DNA of 64,000 nucleotides from Actinomadura rifamycini DSM 43936 (GCF_000425065.1 NZ_AULB01000003.1:575173-639172), one strand, 5' to 3'. Shown: positions 7,169 through 16,008, counted from the stretch's first letter. Translations and numbers: made by a program. The notes: a model not told the origin generated them from the sequence alone.

Positions 7169-7515
7169 GCACCCGCGACGCCCGCGAGAACGCCGTCTCG
7201 GCCCGGCCCGCCGCCCCCGCGCGGCGGGCGGGCCGGGCCCGGCCCGTGATGCACCAGATGTGGGTCAACCGGCCGTCGCTGGGGACGGTGGCGTGCCTGC
7301 TGGCCGTCCCCGGCACCGCCAACGTGCTGCTGGGCTGGCCCCTGTGGCCCACCGCAGCCGCACAGTGCTCGCTGTGGCTGCTGCTGATGGTGGCCGTCTC
7401 CGTCCACGAAGTACGCCACCAGGCCCCGGCCGCCCCGCAGCACGACGAACCCGACGCCTCCGGCGGGCACGAGGTGCCGACCCGGTGGGGAACCGGTGAG
7501 GAGGAGGGCCGGTGA
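7165..7515 (+). CDS. Small membrane protein
   Basis: The 116-residue protein has a basic N-terminus (about 35 residues), two hydrophobic segments at roughly 39-57 (LGTVACLLAVPGTANVLLG) and 63-82, and a polar tail. It is coupled to both neighbours by 4-base overlaps. Positive-inside charge suggests cytoplasmic termini. Function unknown; transfer-associated by position. Confidence 0.6.
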   Translation: MSTRDARENAVSARPAAPARRAGRARPVMHQMWVNRPSLGTVACLLAVPGTANVLLGWPLWPTAAAQCSLWLLLMVAVSVHEVRHQAPAAPQHDEPDASGGHEVPTRWGTGEEEGR

Positions 7516-8513
7516 TCGAGCTGCTGTTCCTGGGATCGGCCGCGTTCGCCGGCGGCGCCCACGCCGTCCGCCGCTCCCGCGCCCGCACCCCCGCCCGAGG
7601 CAACACCCGCCCCCGGCGCGATTCGCTGCTGGTCAAGGCGTGGAACTCCTCCGGCGCCCCGCACACCAACGAATCGATGCTCGGTGACGCGCTGGCCGAC
7701 CTGACCGGCCGCGCCATCGGGACGACGGTACGGCGCACCGCGCCCCGCGCCCGCAACCGCGGCCGGGCCGCCCGCGCGCGGGCCGAATCCCGCTGGCAAC
7801 GCCGCAGAGACGAGGGCCGCACCGTGACGATCTTCCGCCGCCGCAACCGCCCCGGCCAGGACCCCGGAAAAGGGTCCGGCCAGGGTTCCGGCGGCCCCAA
7901 GCCCGACGGCAACGGCGGGGCGGGGAAACGGCCGCAGAACGCGCCGCCGCTGCCGCTACCGAACCGTCCGGCGCCCCACCCCAGCAGAGGCCCCGGCGGC
8001 GCCGCCCCCGGCTCGCCCGGCTCGGGGGCACCCACCCCGCCGCCATCGCCCCCGACGGCCCCGGCACCGCCGCGTCCCGCCTCGCACGGGTCCGCCCCGT
8101 CCGGGGGTGCGGCCGGTGGCTGGGGCCGTATCCCCGCCGGGCGCGGCCGAGGCGGTTCACCCGCCGGTTCGCCCGCACGGCGGGCCGGGGCGCGGCGGGC
8201 TCGGGCCCGGATGCGGATGGCCGCGCCGCTGAACCTGGAATCGCCCGACACCGATGTGGAGTTCCTGGACTCCTGCGCCGACCTGCTCCACGTGCTGCGC
8301 GGCATCGGGGTGGCGATCGAGGACTTCAACGACGAACTGGACACCCGCCGCCTGCCGCGGATCGTCACCGGCCCGCTGGAACACGTCCACGAAGGGCTGG
8401 TGGAGGGCGCCGCCACCGTGGTGCTGGCCACGGTGCTGTTCGAGAACGCGTTCGCCGAGGCCCGCGAGATCGCCGCCGCCGGGATCGAGTTCACCGGCGA
8501 CGACCCCGAATAG
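7512..8513 (+). CDS. Unknown protein with disordered linker and C-terminal paralogous domain
   Basis: A 333-residue protein: a short hydrophobic N-terminus (MIELLFLGSAAFAGGAH), a basic region, about 100 residues of Pro/Gly/Ser-rich disordered linker (roughly 115-215), and a folded domain at about 235-333 starting LNLESPDTDVEFLDS and ending AREIAAAGIEF. That last domain aligns with the whole of the next gene's product. A membrane-anchored or translocase-tethered adaptor would fit the shape and position next to the FtsK gene, but this is inference. Confidence 0.65.
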   Translation: MIELLFLGSAAFAGGAHAVRRSRARTPARGNTRPRRDSLLVKAWNSSGAPHTNESMLGDALADLTGRAIGTTVRRTAPRARNRGRAARARAESRWQRRRDEGRTVTIFRRRNRPGQDPGKGSGQGSGGPKPDGNGGAGKRPQNAPPLPLPNRPAPHPSRGPGGAAPGSPGSGAPTPPPSPPTAPAPPRPASHGSAPSGGAAGGWGRIPAGRGRGGSPAGSPARRAGARRARARMRMAAPLNLESPDTDVEFLDSCADLLHVLRGIGVAIEDFNDELDTRRLPRIVTGPLEHVHEGLVEGAATVVLATVLFENAFAEAREIAAAGIEFTGDDPE

Positions 8514-8554
8514 CCCCGCACCCCGCCATCCCATGTCCGAGGGAGAACCCGACG

Positions 8555-8905
8555 ATGCACCACCCAAGCCCACGCAACCCCGGCGGGCGGCGCCACGGCC
8601 GCTACACCGTCGAGTTCGACGCGCCCGACTCCGACGGCGAGTTCATCGCCACCGCGCTGGCCATCGCCGCGCTGATGGGCGCGATGGCCGACGCGGTCGA
8701 CGCCTGGGCCGACGACCTGGCCGCCAAAGGCATGCCGCCCGCGATCGTCCTGCAGTTCCAGCAGACCGCCGACAGCCTGTGGGACGCCGAAGACGCCGCG
8801 CGCCGGTCGGCGGGCAACTTCGCCGACTACTTCGAGGACGCCCGCACCATCGCCGCGCGCGGCATCCGGATCGTCGGCACCCGGCACCGCCGCCGCGCCG
8901 CCTGA
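8555..8905 (+). CDS. Unknown protein, paralogue of the upstream C-terminal domain
   Basis: A 116-residue protein whose VEFDAPDSDGEFIATALA... ARTIAARGIRI pattern matches the C-terminal domain of the preceding gene in order and spacing (PD-S/T-D-x-EF, then D-x-L-A/D, then AR-x-IAA-x-GI). All-helical, probably a dimerising four-helix domain. GAGGGAGAA precedes the ATG. Function unknown. Confidence 0.65.
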   Translation: MHHPSPRNPGGRRHGRYTVEFDAPDSDGEFIATALAIAALMGAMADAVDAWADDLAAKGMPPAIVLQFQQTADSLWDAEDAARRSAGNFADYFEDARTIAARGIRIVGTRHRRRAA

Positions 8906-8922
8906 CACCCGCAACCCCTGCG

Positions 8923-8976
8923 AGAACGGCCGCACCCCCACCCCGGGTCACCCGGGGGTCGGGGGGCGGCCGTTCT
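8923..8976. terminator. Large stem-loop upstream of the FtsK gene
   Basis: The 11-bp outer arms AGAACGGCCGC (8923-8933) and GCGGCCGTTCT (8966-8976) extend inward through C-rich and G-rich tracts to nearly complete pairing, ending in CCCGGGTCACCCGGG. It is 32 bases before the translocase start codon. Confidence 0.6.
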
Positions 8977-9008
8977 TCGTGTTCGACCTGGCCAAGGAGT
9001 ACCCGCAC

Positions 9009-11315
9009 ATGCTGAACCGTCCCGCCGGCCGCGGCTTCGGCCGCCCGCAACGCCGTACCTCCGCCCGCAAGACCTTCGGGGCCCGCACCGGTGGCCGCAC
9101 GGGCCGGATGGGCGGGCGCCGCCGCGGCGGCTACACCGACGCCGACATGATCGACCCGCTGATGACCGCGCTCATCGCCGACCACATGGGCGGGCGCGCG
9201 GCCCCCCGCCGCTCGGCCGCGGGCCCGGTGGCCCGCGCGGCGGCGCGCGGCTATGTCCGCTGGGTGATGGCCTCGCCCGACACCCGCGGGCTCGGCACCG
9301 GCCTGGCCGCCCTCTACCCCGCCGGGCACCTCGCCCACGAGTACGCCCCCGGCGACGTCCTGCTGCTGGGCGCGTTCGCGCCGCCGGCCGCGCTGGCCGC
9401 ATGGGTCGCCACCTACAAGACCCACGGATCCCCCCGCTACTCCGGCGCCGTCGCCGCGATCGTGTCCGGGATCCCGGTGTGGCTGGCCACCGCCGCCGCG
9501 ACCGGCATCACCAACCTGCCCACCCTGCTGGGCTACACCGTCACCGCGTCGGCCGCATGGTCGGCCTACACCTGGTCCGACGTCCTCAAAGAGCGCCGCC
9601 GCGCCGCCGAGGTGCAGGCCAAGTGGGAGACGATCGCCGGGCTGGCCGGGCTGGAAGGGTCCCGGCTGCTGCGCACCGAACGCACCCGCACCGGCGTCAA
9701 GTTCAAGGTCGACCTCGGGGTCGAGGGCCCGTCGGCGTCCCGGCTCGAACGCGGCGACCTGGCCGAACAGATCGCCCGCTGCTACGGCATCGGCGCCGAT
9801 CAGGTCCGCGTCAACGCCCACCGCAAAAACGCCCGCATCGCCTGGATCACCATCCAGCTGGTGGACCTGTGGTCGCAGATCGTCCCGCACCCCGCCATCG
9901 CCGACGGCGCCCCCGCCCCCGAGGCGGCCGGGAAGGGTCACCGGTCGATCCTGGACGGCCCCTACATCATCGGCACCGACCCCGAGAACGGCGCCGACCT
10001 GGAACTGGTCGTCTTCGACGACGGCGGCGCCCGCCACGTCGACATCGTCGGCTCCAACGGCGGCGGCAAGTCCAACGTGCTGTCCAACATCGTCCAGCAG
10101 GGCGCCGAATGCCGCGACGTCCTCACCATCGCGATCGACCTCGGCAAGGGCGTCATCCCCTCCCTGTGGAAGGAGCACCTGCACGACCACGCCGGCGTCG
10201 GTGAGGAGGACAAGGCCCTGACGATCCTGGCGTGGGTCGACGCGCTGCTGGACGAACGCGCCATCGCGCTCGGGGGCGCCACCCTGACCCCCTCGCCCAC
10301 CTCACCGGTCGTGCAGGTGATCGTGGACGAACAGGACACCGCGACCGGGTTCCAGTCGTCCGTCGCCGACGCCTTCAAGCCCGTCATGGACAAGATCCAC
10401 CGCCGGGGCCGCTCCCTCGGGGTGGTGCTCATCACGGCCAAGCAGCGCGACGTGGTCCAGCACACCGGCTCCAAGGAGGGCAAGGCCAACGCCTACACCA
10501 CCATCGTCGGCCGCGTCGCCAACACCAAGGAGATGTCCAAGGCACTGCCCGACTGGGAGACCATCGGCTGCCCCGACATGTCCACCTACGGCGGCGACGC
10601 CCAAGGCGTCGTGCTGCTGGTCCGCCAGGGCGGCATCTGGCAGGCAGGCCGCACCCGCGCACTGTTCGACGACAAGCCCGTGCAGGCGCTGGCCGCCGCC
10701 TACGGCCCGGCCGACGCGCACCTGGAACCGCACATCGCCGCCGCGCTGCCCGGCTACGCCGACCACCACCGCGTCCCCACCACCACCGCGGCACCCACCC
10801 ACGGGGCTCCGCCGCGGCACGCCCCCGGCGGGCGGCCCGCCCCGCCCGACGACCGCCGGACCGCGCCCGGCCCGCCGCCACAGACCGGCCCCGACAGCCT
10901 CAACGGCCCCGACGGCGCGGACGGCGACGGCGGGTGGGGATTCGACCCCACCGACGACGCCGCCGTCGACACCGCGGCCAAGGGGCTAGTGGAGCAACTG
11001 GACGAGTTCATCGCCGAAATCGTCCCGCCGCCCGAACAGCCCACCCGGCTGGACGACCTCAACGGCGCCCGGCGGCAGATCAACGACACCACCGTCCCCG
11101 AAGCGGTCATCAGCGCCGTCACCGGCCTGCTGGCCGAACGCGGACCCAAAGGGGCCCGCCGCACCGAACTGGTGGAGCACCTGAAGATCGGCACCTCCAC
11201 CGTCGGCAAGTACCTCGGCGCCATGCGCGCGGCCGGGCTCATCACCTCGGCCGGCAGCGGCAAGGCAGCCCGGTACTACCTGCCCGACCACGCCCCGGAC
11301 GAACACGCAACGTAA
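9009..11315 (+). CDS. FtsK/SpoIIIE-type conjugal DNA translocase (TraB/TraSA-like)
   Basis: The 768-residue protein has a basic N-terminus, about four hydrophobic segments between residues 95 and 190, and an FtsK motor with Walker A GSNGGGKSNV near residue 347 and Walker B VQVIVDEQD near 434. A proline-rich linker (about 590-640) leads to a C-terminal winged helix (RRTELVEHLKIGTSTVGKYL). In actinomycete elements this hexameric protein alone moves double-stranded DNA between hyphae, its winged helix reading short repeats in the clt site. AAGGAG at 8993-8998 selects the ATG at 9009 over an upstream GTG. A repeat cluster starts 16 bases after the stop. Confidence 0.9.
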   Translation: MLNRPAGRGFGRPQRRTSARKTFGARTGGRTGRMGGRRRGGYTDADMIDPLMTALIADHMGGRAAPRRSAAGPVARAAARGYVRWVMASPDTRGLGTGLAALYPAGHLAHEYAPGDVLLLGAFAPPAALAAWVATYKTHGSPRYSGAVAAIVSGIPVWLATAAATGITNLPTLLGYTVTASAAWSAYTWSDVLKERRRAAEVQAKWETIAGLAGLEGSRLLRTERTRTGVKFKVDLGVEGPSASRLERGDLAEQIARCYGIGADQVRVNAHRKNARIAWITIQLVDLWSQIVPHPAIADGAPAPEAAGKGHRSILDGPYIIGTDPENGADLELVVFDDGGARHVDIVGSNGGGKSNVLSNIVQQGAECRDVLTIAIDLGKGVIPSLWKEHLHDHAGVGEEDKALTILAWVDALLDERAIALGGATLTPSPTSPVVQVIVDEQDTATGFQSSVADAFKPVMDKIHRRGRSLGVVLITAKQRDVVQHTGSKEGKANAYTTIVGRVANTKEMSKALPDWETIGCPDMSTYGGDAQGVVLLVRQGGIWQAGRTRALFDDKPVQALAAAYGPADAHLEPHIAAALPGYADHHRVPTTTAAPTHGAPPRHAPGGRPAPPDDRRTAPGPPPQTGPDSLNGPDGADGDGGWGFDPTDDAAVDTAAKGLVEQLDEFIAEIVPPPEQPTRLDDLNGARRQINDTTVPEAVISAVTGLLAERGPKGARRTELVEHLKIGTSTVGKYLGAMRAAGLITSAGSGKAARYYLPDHAPDEHAT

Positions 11316-11330
11316 CCGAAACGGGCGGGC

Positions 11331-11455
11331 GAACCGTCTACCGAACTGTCTACCAACTGTCTACGCCGAACTGTCTATCCAGCCCATACACGCGCGCACG
11401 TGGACGCGGCGCCACCCGCGTAGACGGTTGCGTAGACAGTTCCGCGAGACGGTTC
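11331..11455. repeat. Cluster of GAACYGTCTAC repeats (candidate clt transfer locus)
   Basis: Four direct units of GAACYGTCTAC lie at 11331-11341, 11343-11353, 11354-11364 (first base C) and 11368-11378 (last base T). Three inverted units follow at 11420-11430, 11432-11442 and 11446-11455 (shorter). Pitch is 11-14 bp, close to one helical turn. The two arrays face each other across about 40 bp. Position right after the translocase gene and the repeat size match the TraB-recognised repeats of clt loci. They could also be operators for the next gene. Confidence 0.7.
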
Positions 11456-11559
11456 CCCGCTGCACGCTGAGTAACTCCCGCCCGGCCCCGCTCCGGGCCG
11501 CGCGGGGGTCTCCGCGGGCCCACCCCCTTCCCTCTTCCGCACCGTCTTGTGGAGGCCCC

Positions 11560-11856
11560 ATGCCGCCAGCACCCACGCCCACACCCGAGATCGCCGTCAG
11601 CATCACCCCCACCCCCGCGCCGACCCCGGCCCCGTCCGCCGACGGCGACGGCACCGGCCTGACGGTGCTGCTCATCCTCGCCGCACTGGTGTGGGCCATC
11701 GGCTACGCCATCTCGATCAACCTGCACCCGCTGCGCACCTGCCGCGCCTGCAACGGCACCGGCCTGCACCGCGGCGGCATCTTCACCGGCTCCATGCGCG
11801 TCTGCCGCCGCTGCGGAGGCACCCGCCGCGAACGCCGCCCCGGCGCCCGCTCCTGA
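11560..11856 (+). CDS. Single-pass membrane protein with DnaJ-like zinc knuckles
   Basis: A 98-residue protein: a Pro/Thr-rich start, one transmembrane helix at about 34-54 (GLTVLLILAALVWAIGYAIS), then CRACNGTGLH and CRRCGGTR, two CxxCxG knuckles as in the DnaJ zinc centre. GGAGG lies 5 bases before the ATG. The zinc module would be cytoplasmic, beside the translocase, but no role is known. Confidence 0.65.
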   Translation: MPPAPTPTPEIAVSITPTPAPTPAPSADGDGTGLTVLLILAALVWAIGYAISINLHPLRTCRACNGTGLHRGGIFTGSMRVCRRCGGTRRERRPGARS

Positions 11857-11880
11857 ACCGCCACCCACCGCACCACCGAC

Positions 11881-11909
11881 GCACCCCGGCCCGTCTCGGT
11901 CCGGGGTGC
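11881..11909. terminator. 9-bp stem-loop
   Basis: GCACCCCGG (11881-11889) pairs with CCGGGGTGC (11901-11909) around an 11-nt loop. It shares the GCACCCCG arm start with the hairpin at 5656. Confidence 0.45.
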
Positions 11910-11955
11910 TTCGCGCTGCCGACGACATCCCGTCCCGCCCAAGGGGGGCACCTCC

Positions 11956-12309
11956 GTGAGCTACCACCCGGACCACTTCCCGCCCATCGACCAATGGCCC
12001 ACCGTCCACGAACCCGACTGCCCCACCTGCCAGGCCGCCACCGAGGTGACGTACATCGGCCCGGCCACCTACGCCGACGGCACCGAGGTCACCACCTGGC
12101 ACTGCCGCCCGTGCCGCACCGACTGGGCCATCCCGGTCACCCACTGGCCGGTGCTGAACGGCCCCGACTGCCCGATCTGCCAGACCCCCGGCACGTTCTG
12201 GGCCACCATCGCCGCCGACCACCACGGCGACCTGTGGATCTGCCCCCGCGACCACGAATTCGTCCTCACCCGCGAGGGCCTGATCGTCCTGCCCGAGGAC
12301 GCAGCATGA
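11956..12309 (+). CDS. Double zinc-ribbon protein
   Basis: A 117-residue protein with four cysteine knuckles: DCPTCQAA, HCRPCRTDW, DCPICQTPG and a final CPRDH. They form two probable zinc ribbons in tandem, the repeats beginning WPTVHEPDCPTC and WPVLNGPDCPIC being clear internal duplicates. It starts at GTG with AAGGGGGG upstream and overlaps the methyltransferase gene by ATGA, suggesting a functional link to it. Confidence 0.65.
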   Translation: MSYHPDHFPPIDQWPTVHEPDCPTCQAATEVTYIGPATYADGTEVTTWHCRPCRTDWAIPVTHWPVLNGPDCPICQTPGTFWATIAADHHGDLWICPRDHEFVLTREGLIVLPEDAA

Positions 12310-13502
12310 GCCATCGGCGGCATCCCATGTCCGTCGCCGTTGTGGAGGGGTTCGCCGGCGCCGGGGGGCTTTCGGAAGGGGCCCAGATGATCGGGCTCGG
12401 TCCGGCGCTGGGGTTCGAGGTCAACGCCGACGCGTGCGCCACCGCCCACGCCGCCGGACACCCCCGCGTGCTCGCCGACGTCCGCGCCCTCGACCACGCG
12501 GAGTTCGCCGACGCCCAGGGTTGGGTATCGGGGCCGCCCTGCCCCACCTACTCCGCCAGCGGCAAACGCACCGGCCACGTCGACTACCGCACCGTCCTGG
12601 ACGCGGTCACGGCCCTCGCCGACGCCGACGACCCGCCCGCCGTCCTAGACCACATCACCGCGTCGGTGACCGATCCGCGGACCGCGCTCGTGTTGCTGAC
12701 CCTCGACCTGGCGCTGTCGCTGCCGAACCTGCGGTGGATCGTGGCCGAGCAAGTCCCGGCCGTGGCCGGGATCTGGCAGGAGTTCGCGGCCGAGCTGGCC
12801 GCGATGCACCGGTGGAACTACTGCACCGTCCTGACGCTGCGCGCGGACGACTTCGGCGCCGCCACCCGACGCCGGCGCGTGTTCCTGATCGCCACCCGCG
12901 ACCACGCCCCCGACCTCGACGGGCTGCCGTACCGGGCCCGGTGGGACTGCGACCGGTTCGGCCCCGGGCCCGTCGAGCACCCGCCCAACCCCATCAGCCC
13001 GTTCCCGCTCACCACGATGGCCGCCGCCCTCGACTGGCCGCCCAGCGTGCTGGTCAACACCCGCGGCAACCGCCGCACGTCCGGCGGCAACACCTTCCCC
13101 GCCGACCGGCCCGCCCCGTCCCTGACCGGGCGGGCCCGGTCCTGGTACCGCACCGACCTCGGCCCCGGCGGCGGGCACCTCACCCCGCAACAGGCCGGCG
13201 TGTTGCAGACCTTCCCGCCCGGCTACCCGTGGCAGGGGTCGCGGACCGCGCGGTTCCAGCAGCTCGCCGACGCCGTCCCGCCCGTGATGGCCGCCGCCGT
13301 GCTCGGCGCCGCCACCGGCCGCCCCTGGCACACAGCCGTCCACGACCGCCTCGCCGCCATCTACGGCACCCGCCGCGGCACCGGTGAACGGTTGTGCGGC
13401 GACCGGCCTGGCGCGACGCAACTCGACCTGTTCGCCCTGCAACCCGAGGAAGGACAGCAGCATGACCGACCCCGCCCCACCTCCCGGACCGTCGCGGCCT
13501 GA
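12306..13502 (+). CDS. DNA (cytosine-5) methyltransferase, divergent
   Basis: The 398-residue protein has motif I VVEGFAGAGGLSEG (residues 12-25), motif IV GPPCPTYSASG with the nucleophile Cys79, a motif VI-like AEQVP near 148, a motif VIII-like TRRRRVFLIA near 188 and a C-terminal motif IX/X region (AGVLQTFPPGYPW; FQQLADAVPP). The usual ENV is EQV and PCQ is PCP, so it is a divergent subfamily. No restriction gene is adjacent. It probably protects element DNA during transfer or marks its own origin. Its 3' end overlaps the primase start by 41 bases. Confidence 0.8.
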   Translation: MSHRRHPMSVAVVEGFAGAGGLSEGAQMIGLGPALGFEVNADACATAHAAGHPRVLADVRALDHAEFADAQGWVSGPPCPTYSASGKRTGHVDYRTVLDAVTALADADDPPAVLDHITASVTDPRTALVLLTLDLALSLPNLRWIVAEQVPAVAGIWQEFAAELAAMHRWNYCTVLTLRADDFGAATRRRRVFLIATRDHAPDLDGLPYRARWDCDRFGPGPVEHPPNPISPFPLTTMAAALDWPPSVLVNTRGNRRTSGGNTFPADRPAPSLTGRARSWYRTDLGPGGGHLTPQQAGVLQTFPPGYPWQGSRTARFQQLADAVPPVMAAAVLGAATGRPWHTAVHDRLAAIYGTRRGTGERLCGDRPGATQLDLFALQPEEGQQHDRPRPTSRTVAA

Positions 13503-14397
13503 CGCCGGTGTGCTGGTGCGGTACGCGCTGGCCGCCGCCGCCCGCGGCTGGCACGTCTTCCCCGTCGCGCCCGGCGACAAGGAACCGCCCCGCGGCGTGC
13601 GGTGGAGCAAGGTCGCCACCACCGACCCCGACAAGATCCGGCGCATGTGGGCCCACCGCCCCTACAACATCGGGATCGCCTGCGGACCGTCCGGCCTGCT
13701 GGTGATCGACCTGGACGTCCCCAAGCCCGGCGAGCGTCCGCCGGACCGGTGGACGCTGCCCGGCGTCAACGACGGCGCCGACGTGTTCGCCGTGGTGTGC
13801 GAGCAGGCCGGACAGCCGATGCCGACCGAGACCTTCCAGGTGCGGACCCGGCGCGGCGGGTTCCACCTGTACTTCGCCGCACCCGACGGGATCCGGCTCA
13901 CCAACACCTCCGCCGACCGCGGCAACGGGCTCGGCTGGAAGGTCGACACCCGCGGCGACGGCGGATACGTCGTCGGCCCCGGATCCTTCGTCGACCTGCC
14001 GGACGGCACCGGCACCTATCAGCCGATCCACACCCCCGACCCGGCGCCGCTGCCCGGCTGGCTGGCCGAACGCCTCCGCCCCGCGCCGCTGCCGCCCCAA
14101 CAGCCCGTGACGGTGCTGCTGGCCACCGGCCGTCGCGGCGCCTACCTGGACAAGGCGGTCACCGCCAGCCTGGACGCCATCGCCGCCGCGCGCGAGGGCA
14201 ACCGCAACTCCACCCTGTACGGCGCCGCCGTCGCCCTCGGCCAGCTCGTGGCCGGGGGCGCGCTGGACCCCGACAACACCGAGCAACTGCTGACCGCTGC
14301 CGCCGTGCGCACCGGGCTGGCCGAGGGCCCCGCCCGCCGGACCATCGCGTCCGGGTTCCGCGCCGGCACTCAACGCCCCAGGAGGGTGCCAACATGA
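13462..14397 (+). CDS. Bifunctional DNA primase/polymerase (RepPP type)
   Basis: The 311-residue protein is an archaeo-eukaryotic prim-pol: YALAAAARGWHVFPVAPGDK at the N-terminus, the catalytic acid pair in LVIDLDVPKPG (Asp83, Asp85) and the nucleotide-binding GGFHLYFAA (His135), followed by GYVVGPGS. Prim-pol proteins define one of the replication types of AICEs. ACGAGGAAGGA precedes the ATG. It overlaps the following ATPase gene by ATGA, so primase and ATPase are co-translated. Confidence 0.85.
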   Translation: MTDPAPPPGPSRPDAGVLVRYALAAAARGWHVFPVAPGDKEPPRGVRWSKVATTDPDKIRRMWAHRPYNIGIACGPSGLLVIDLDVPKPGERPPDRWTLPGVNDGADVFAVVCEQAGQPMPTETFQVRTRRGGFHLYFAAPDGIRLTNTSADRGNGLGWKVDTRGDGGYVVGPGSFVDLPDGTGTYQPIHTPDPAPLPGWLAERLRPAPLPPQQPVTVLLATGRRGAYLDKAVTASLDAIAAAREGNRNSTLYGAAVALGQLVAGGALDPDNTEQLLTAAAVRTGLAEGPARRTIASGFRAGTQRPRRVPT

Positions 14398-15992
14398 CCG
14401 ACCTGCCACGCCTGCAAGCCGGATCCGGTCCCGAAGCAATCCGCGTGCTCAAGGCCGCGCTGGCCAAGGGGACCCTGCCCGACACCTACGTCTGCGACGG
14501 GTCGCTGGTGCACATGGAGACGGTTTCGGGTGGGCAGGCGTCCCCGGCCGCCGACGAAGACTCGCCGCTGCCGGTGACCGCGAGCCCGGTCACCCCGGCC
14601 ACCCTGGCCGGGCTGCTGGCCGAACACGCCTACGTCTACCGGCTCCGGTCCCGCAAGAACGGCAAGAACGGCAAGGCCGAACTCTACGAAGAAGAGGTCA
14701 CCCCGCCCCGAGACATCTTGGCCTCGGTGCTGGCCGGCAAGACCTGGCCCGACCTGGCCCCGCTGCGCGGCGTGATCGGCGCCCCGGTGCTGCGCCGGGA
14801 CGGCACCCTGCTGCAACGCCCCGGCTACGACCCCGCCACCGGCCTGTATCTGGCGTCGAAAGTCGCGCTGCCGACCGTCCCGGACGAGCCCACCCGCGAA
14901 GAGGTCGACACCGCCCGCGACTTCATCCTGAACCGGTTCCTGCGAGACTTCCCCTGGGCCAGCCCGGCCGACCGGGCGAACTACCTCGCGCTACTGGTCA
15001 CGCCGATCCTTCGCCACTTCACCCGGTCGCTGACGCCGTTCGCGCTGATCGACGCGACCATGCCCGCGTCCGGCAAAAGCATCCTGACCGGCGGGCCCGG
15101 CATGCTCTACGGCCAGCGCGTCATCCCCTGGGCCTACACCGAAGAGGAACTACGCAAGTCCATCACCGCCGTCCTGGCCGAACAGGTCGGCGTGGTCGTG
15201 TGGGACAACCTCGCCGAAGGCACCGTGATCGACTCGGCCACCCTCGCCCTGCTGGTCACCGCCGGGGTGTGGTCCGACCGGCAGTTGGGCGCGTCGCGCA
15301 ACGTCGCCACCGTCAACGACCGGCTGTGGATGGCCACCGGCAACAACCTGCAAGTCGGCGGGGACATGGCCTCCCGCACCGTCCGGGTGCACCTGGACCC
15401 CAACATGCCCCGCCCCGAGCAACGCGACCAAAGCCGGTTCGGCATCCCGCACCTGGACCAGTGGATCACCGTCCCCCGCAACCAGCTCACCGTGCTGTGG
15501 CACCTGCTGGTCCTGGTCCTGGACTGGACCGGCAACGGCGCCCCGCGCGCCGACACCGTCTCGATGCGGCAGTTCACCCCCTGGGCGCAAGCCCTCGGCG
15601 GGTTCCTGGCCCACCACGGCATCGACGGGTTCCTGGCCAACGCCGCCGACGTCCGCGGCATCGACGAGGACGAAACCCGCTGGCGCGCGTTCCTGGCCTG
15701 CTGGCACGACCTGCACGGCTCCACCCCCATGACCGCCGCCGAACTACGCAAGTCCGGCGAGCCCGACCGCATCGGGCTGGACGAACACGACCGCTGGGAA
15801 GGCCAGTTCATCACCACCCACACCGGCCGCCCACCCAACGTGCTCGGCCTCGGCCGTCTGCTCACCGGCCAGGTCGGACGCTGGCGCGGGGACTACGTCG
15901 TCCGCTCCTCCAAGAACCACCGCGGCGACCGGAACGTGTTCTGGGTCGAACACCACGACGCCGAGCCGGGCGAGGGAGAACCCCATGAGTGA
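14394..15992 (+). CDS. Replicative ATPase/helicase-like protein
   Basis: The 532-residue protein has a P-loop DATMPASGKSILTG near residue 220, a Walker B-like VGVVVWDN near 265 and a sensor-like WMATGNN near 320. This is an AAA/superfamily-3-like layout seen in proteins paired with prim-pol in mobile elements. The C-terminal 150 residues may contain a DNA-binding domain (AAELRKSGEP). Translational coupling to the prim-pol and the origin-like repeats starting 17 bases after its stop argue that it opens the origin. Confidence 0.75.
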   Translation: MTDLPRLQAGSGPEAIRVLKAALAKGTLPDTYVCDGSLVHMETVSGGQASPAADEDSPLPVTASPVTPATLAGLLAEHAYVYRLRSRKNGKNGKAELYEEEVTPPRDILASVLAGKTWPDLAPLRGVIGAPVLRRDGTLLQRPGYDPATGLYLASKVALPTVPDEPTREEVDTARDFILNRFLRDFPWASPADRANYLALLVTPILRHFTRSLTPFALIDATMPASGKSILTGGPGMLYGQRVIPWAYTEEELRKSITAVLAEQVGVVVWDNLAEGTVIDSATLALLVTAGVWSDRQLGASRNVATVNDRLWMATGNNLQVGGDMASRTVRVHLDPNMPRPEQRDQSRFGIPHLDQWITVPRNQLTVLWHLLVLVLDWTGNGAPRADTVSMRQFTPWAQALGGFLAHHGIDGFLANAADVRGIDEDETRWRAFLACWHDLHGSTPMTAAELRKSGEPDRIGLDEHDRWEGQFITTHTGRPPNVLGLGRLLTGQVGRWRGDYVVRSSKNHRGDRNVFWVEHHDAEPGEGEPHE

Positions 15993-16008
15993 AGCGGCCC
16001 GGAAAAGC

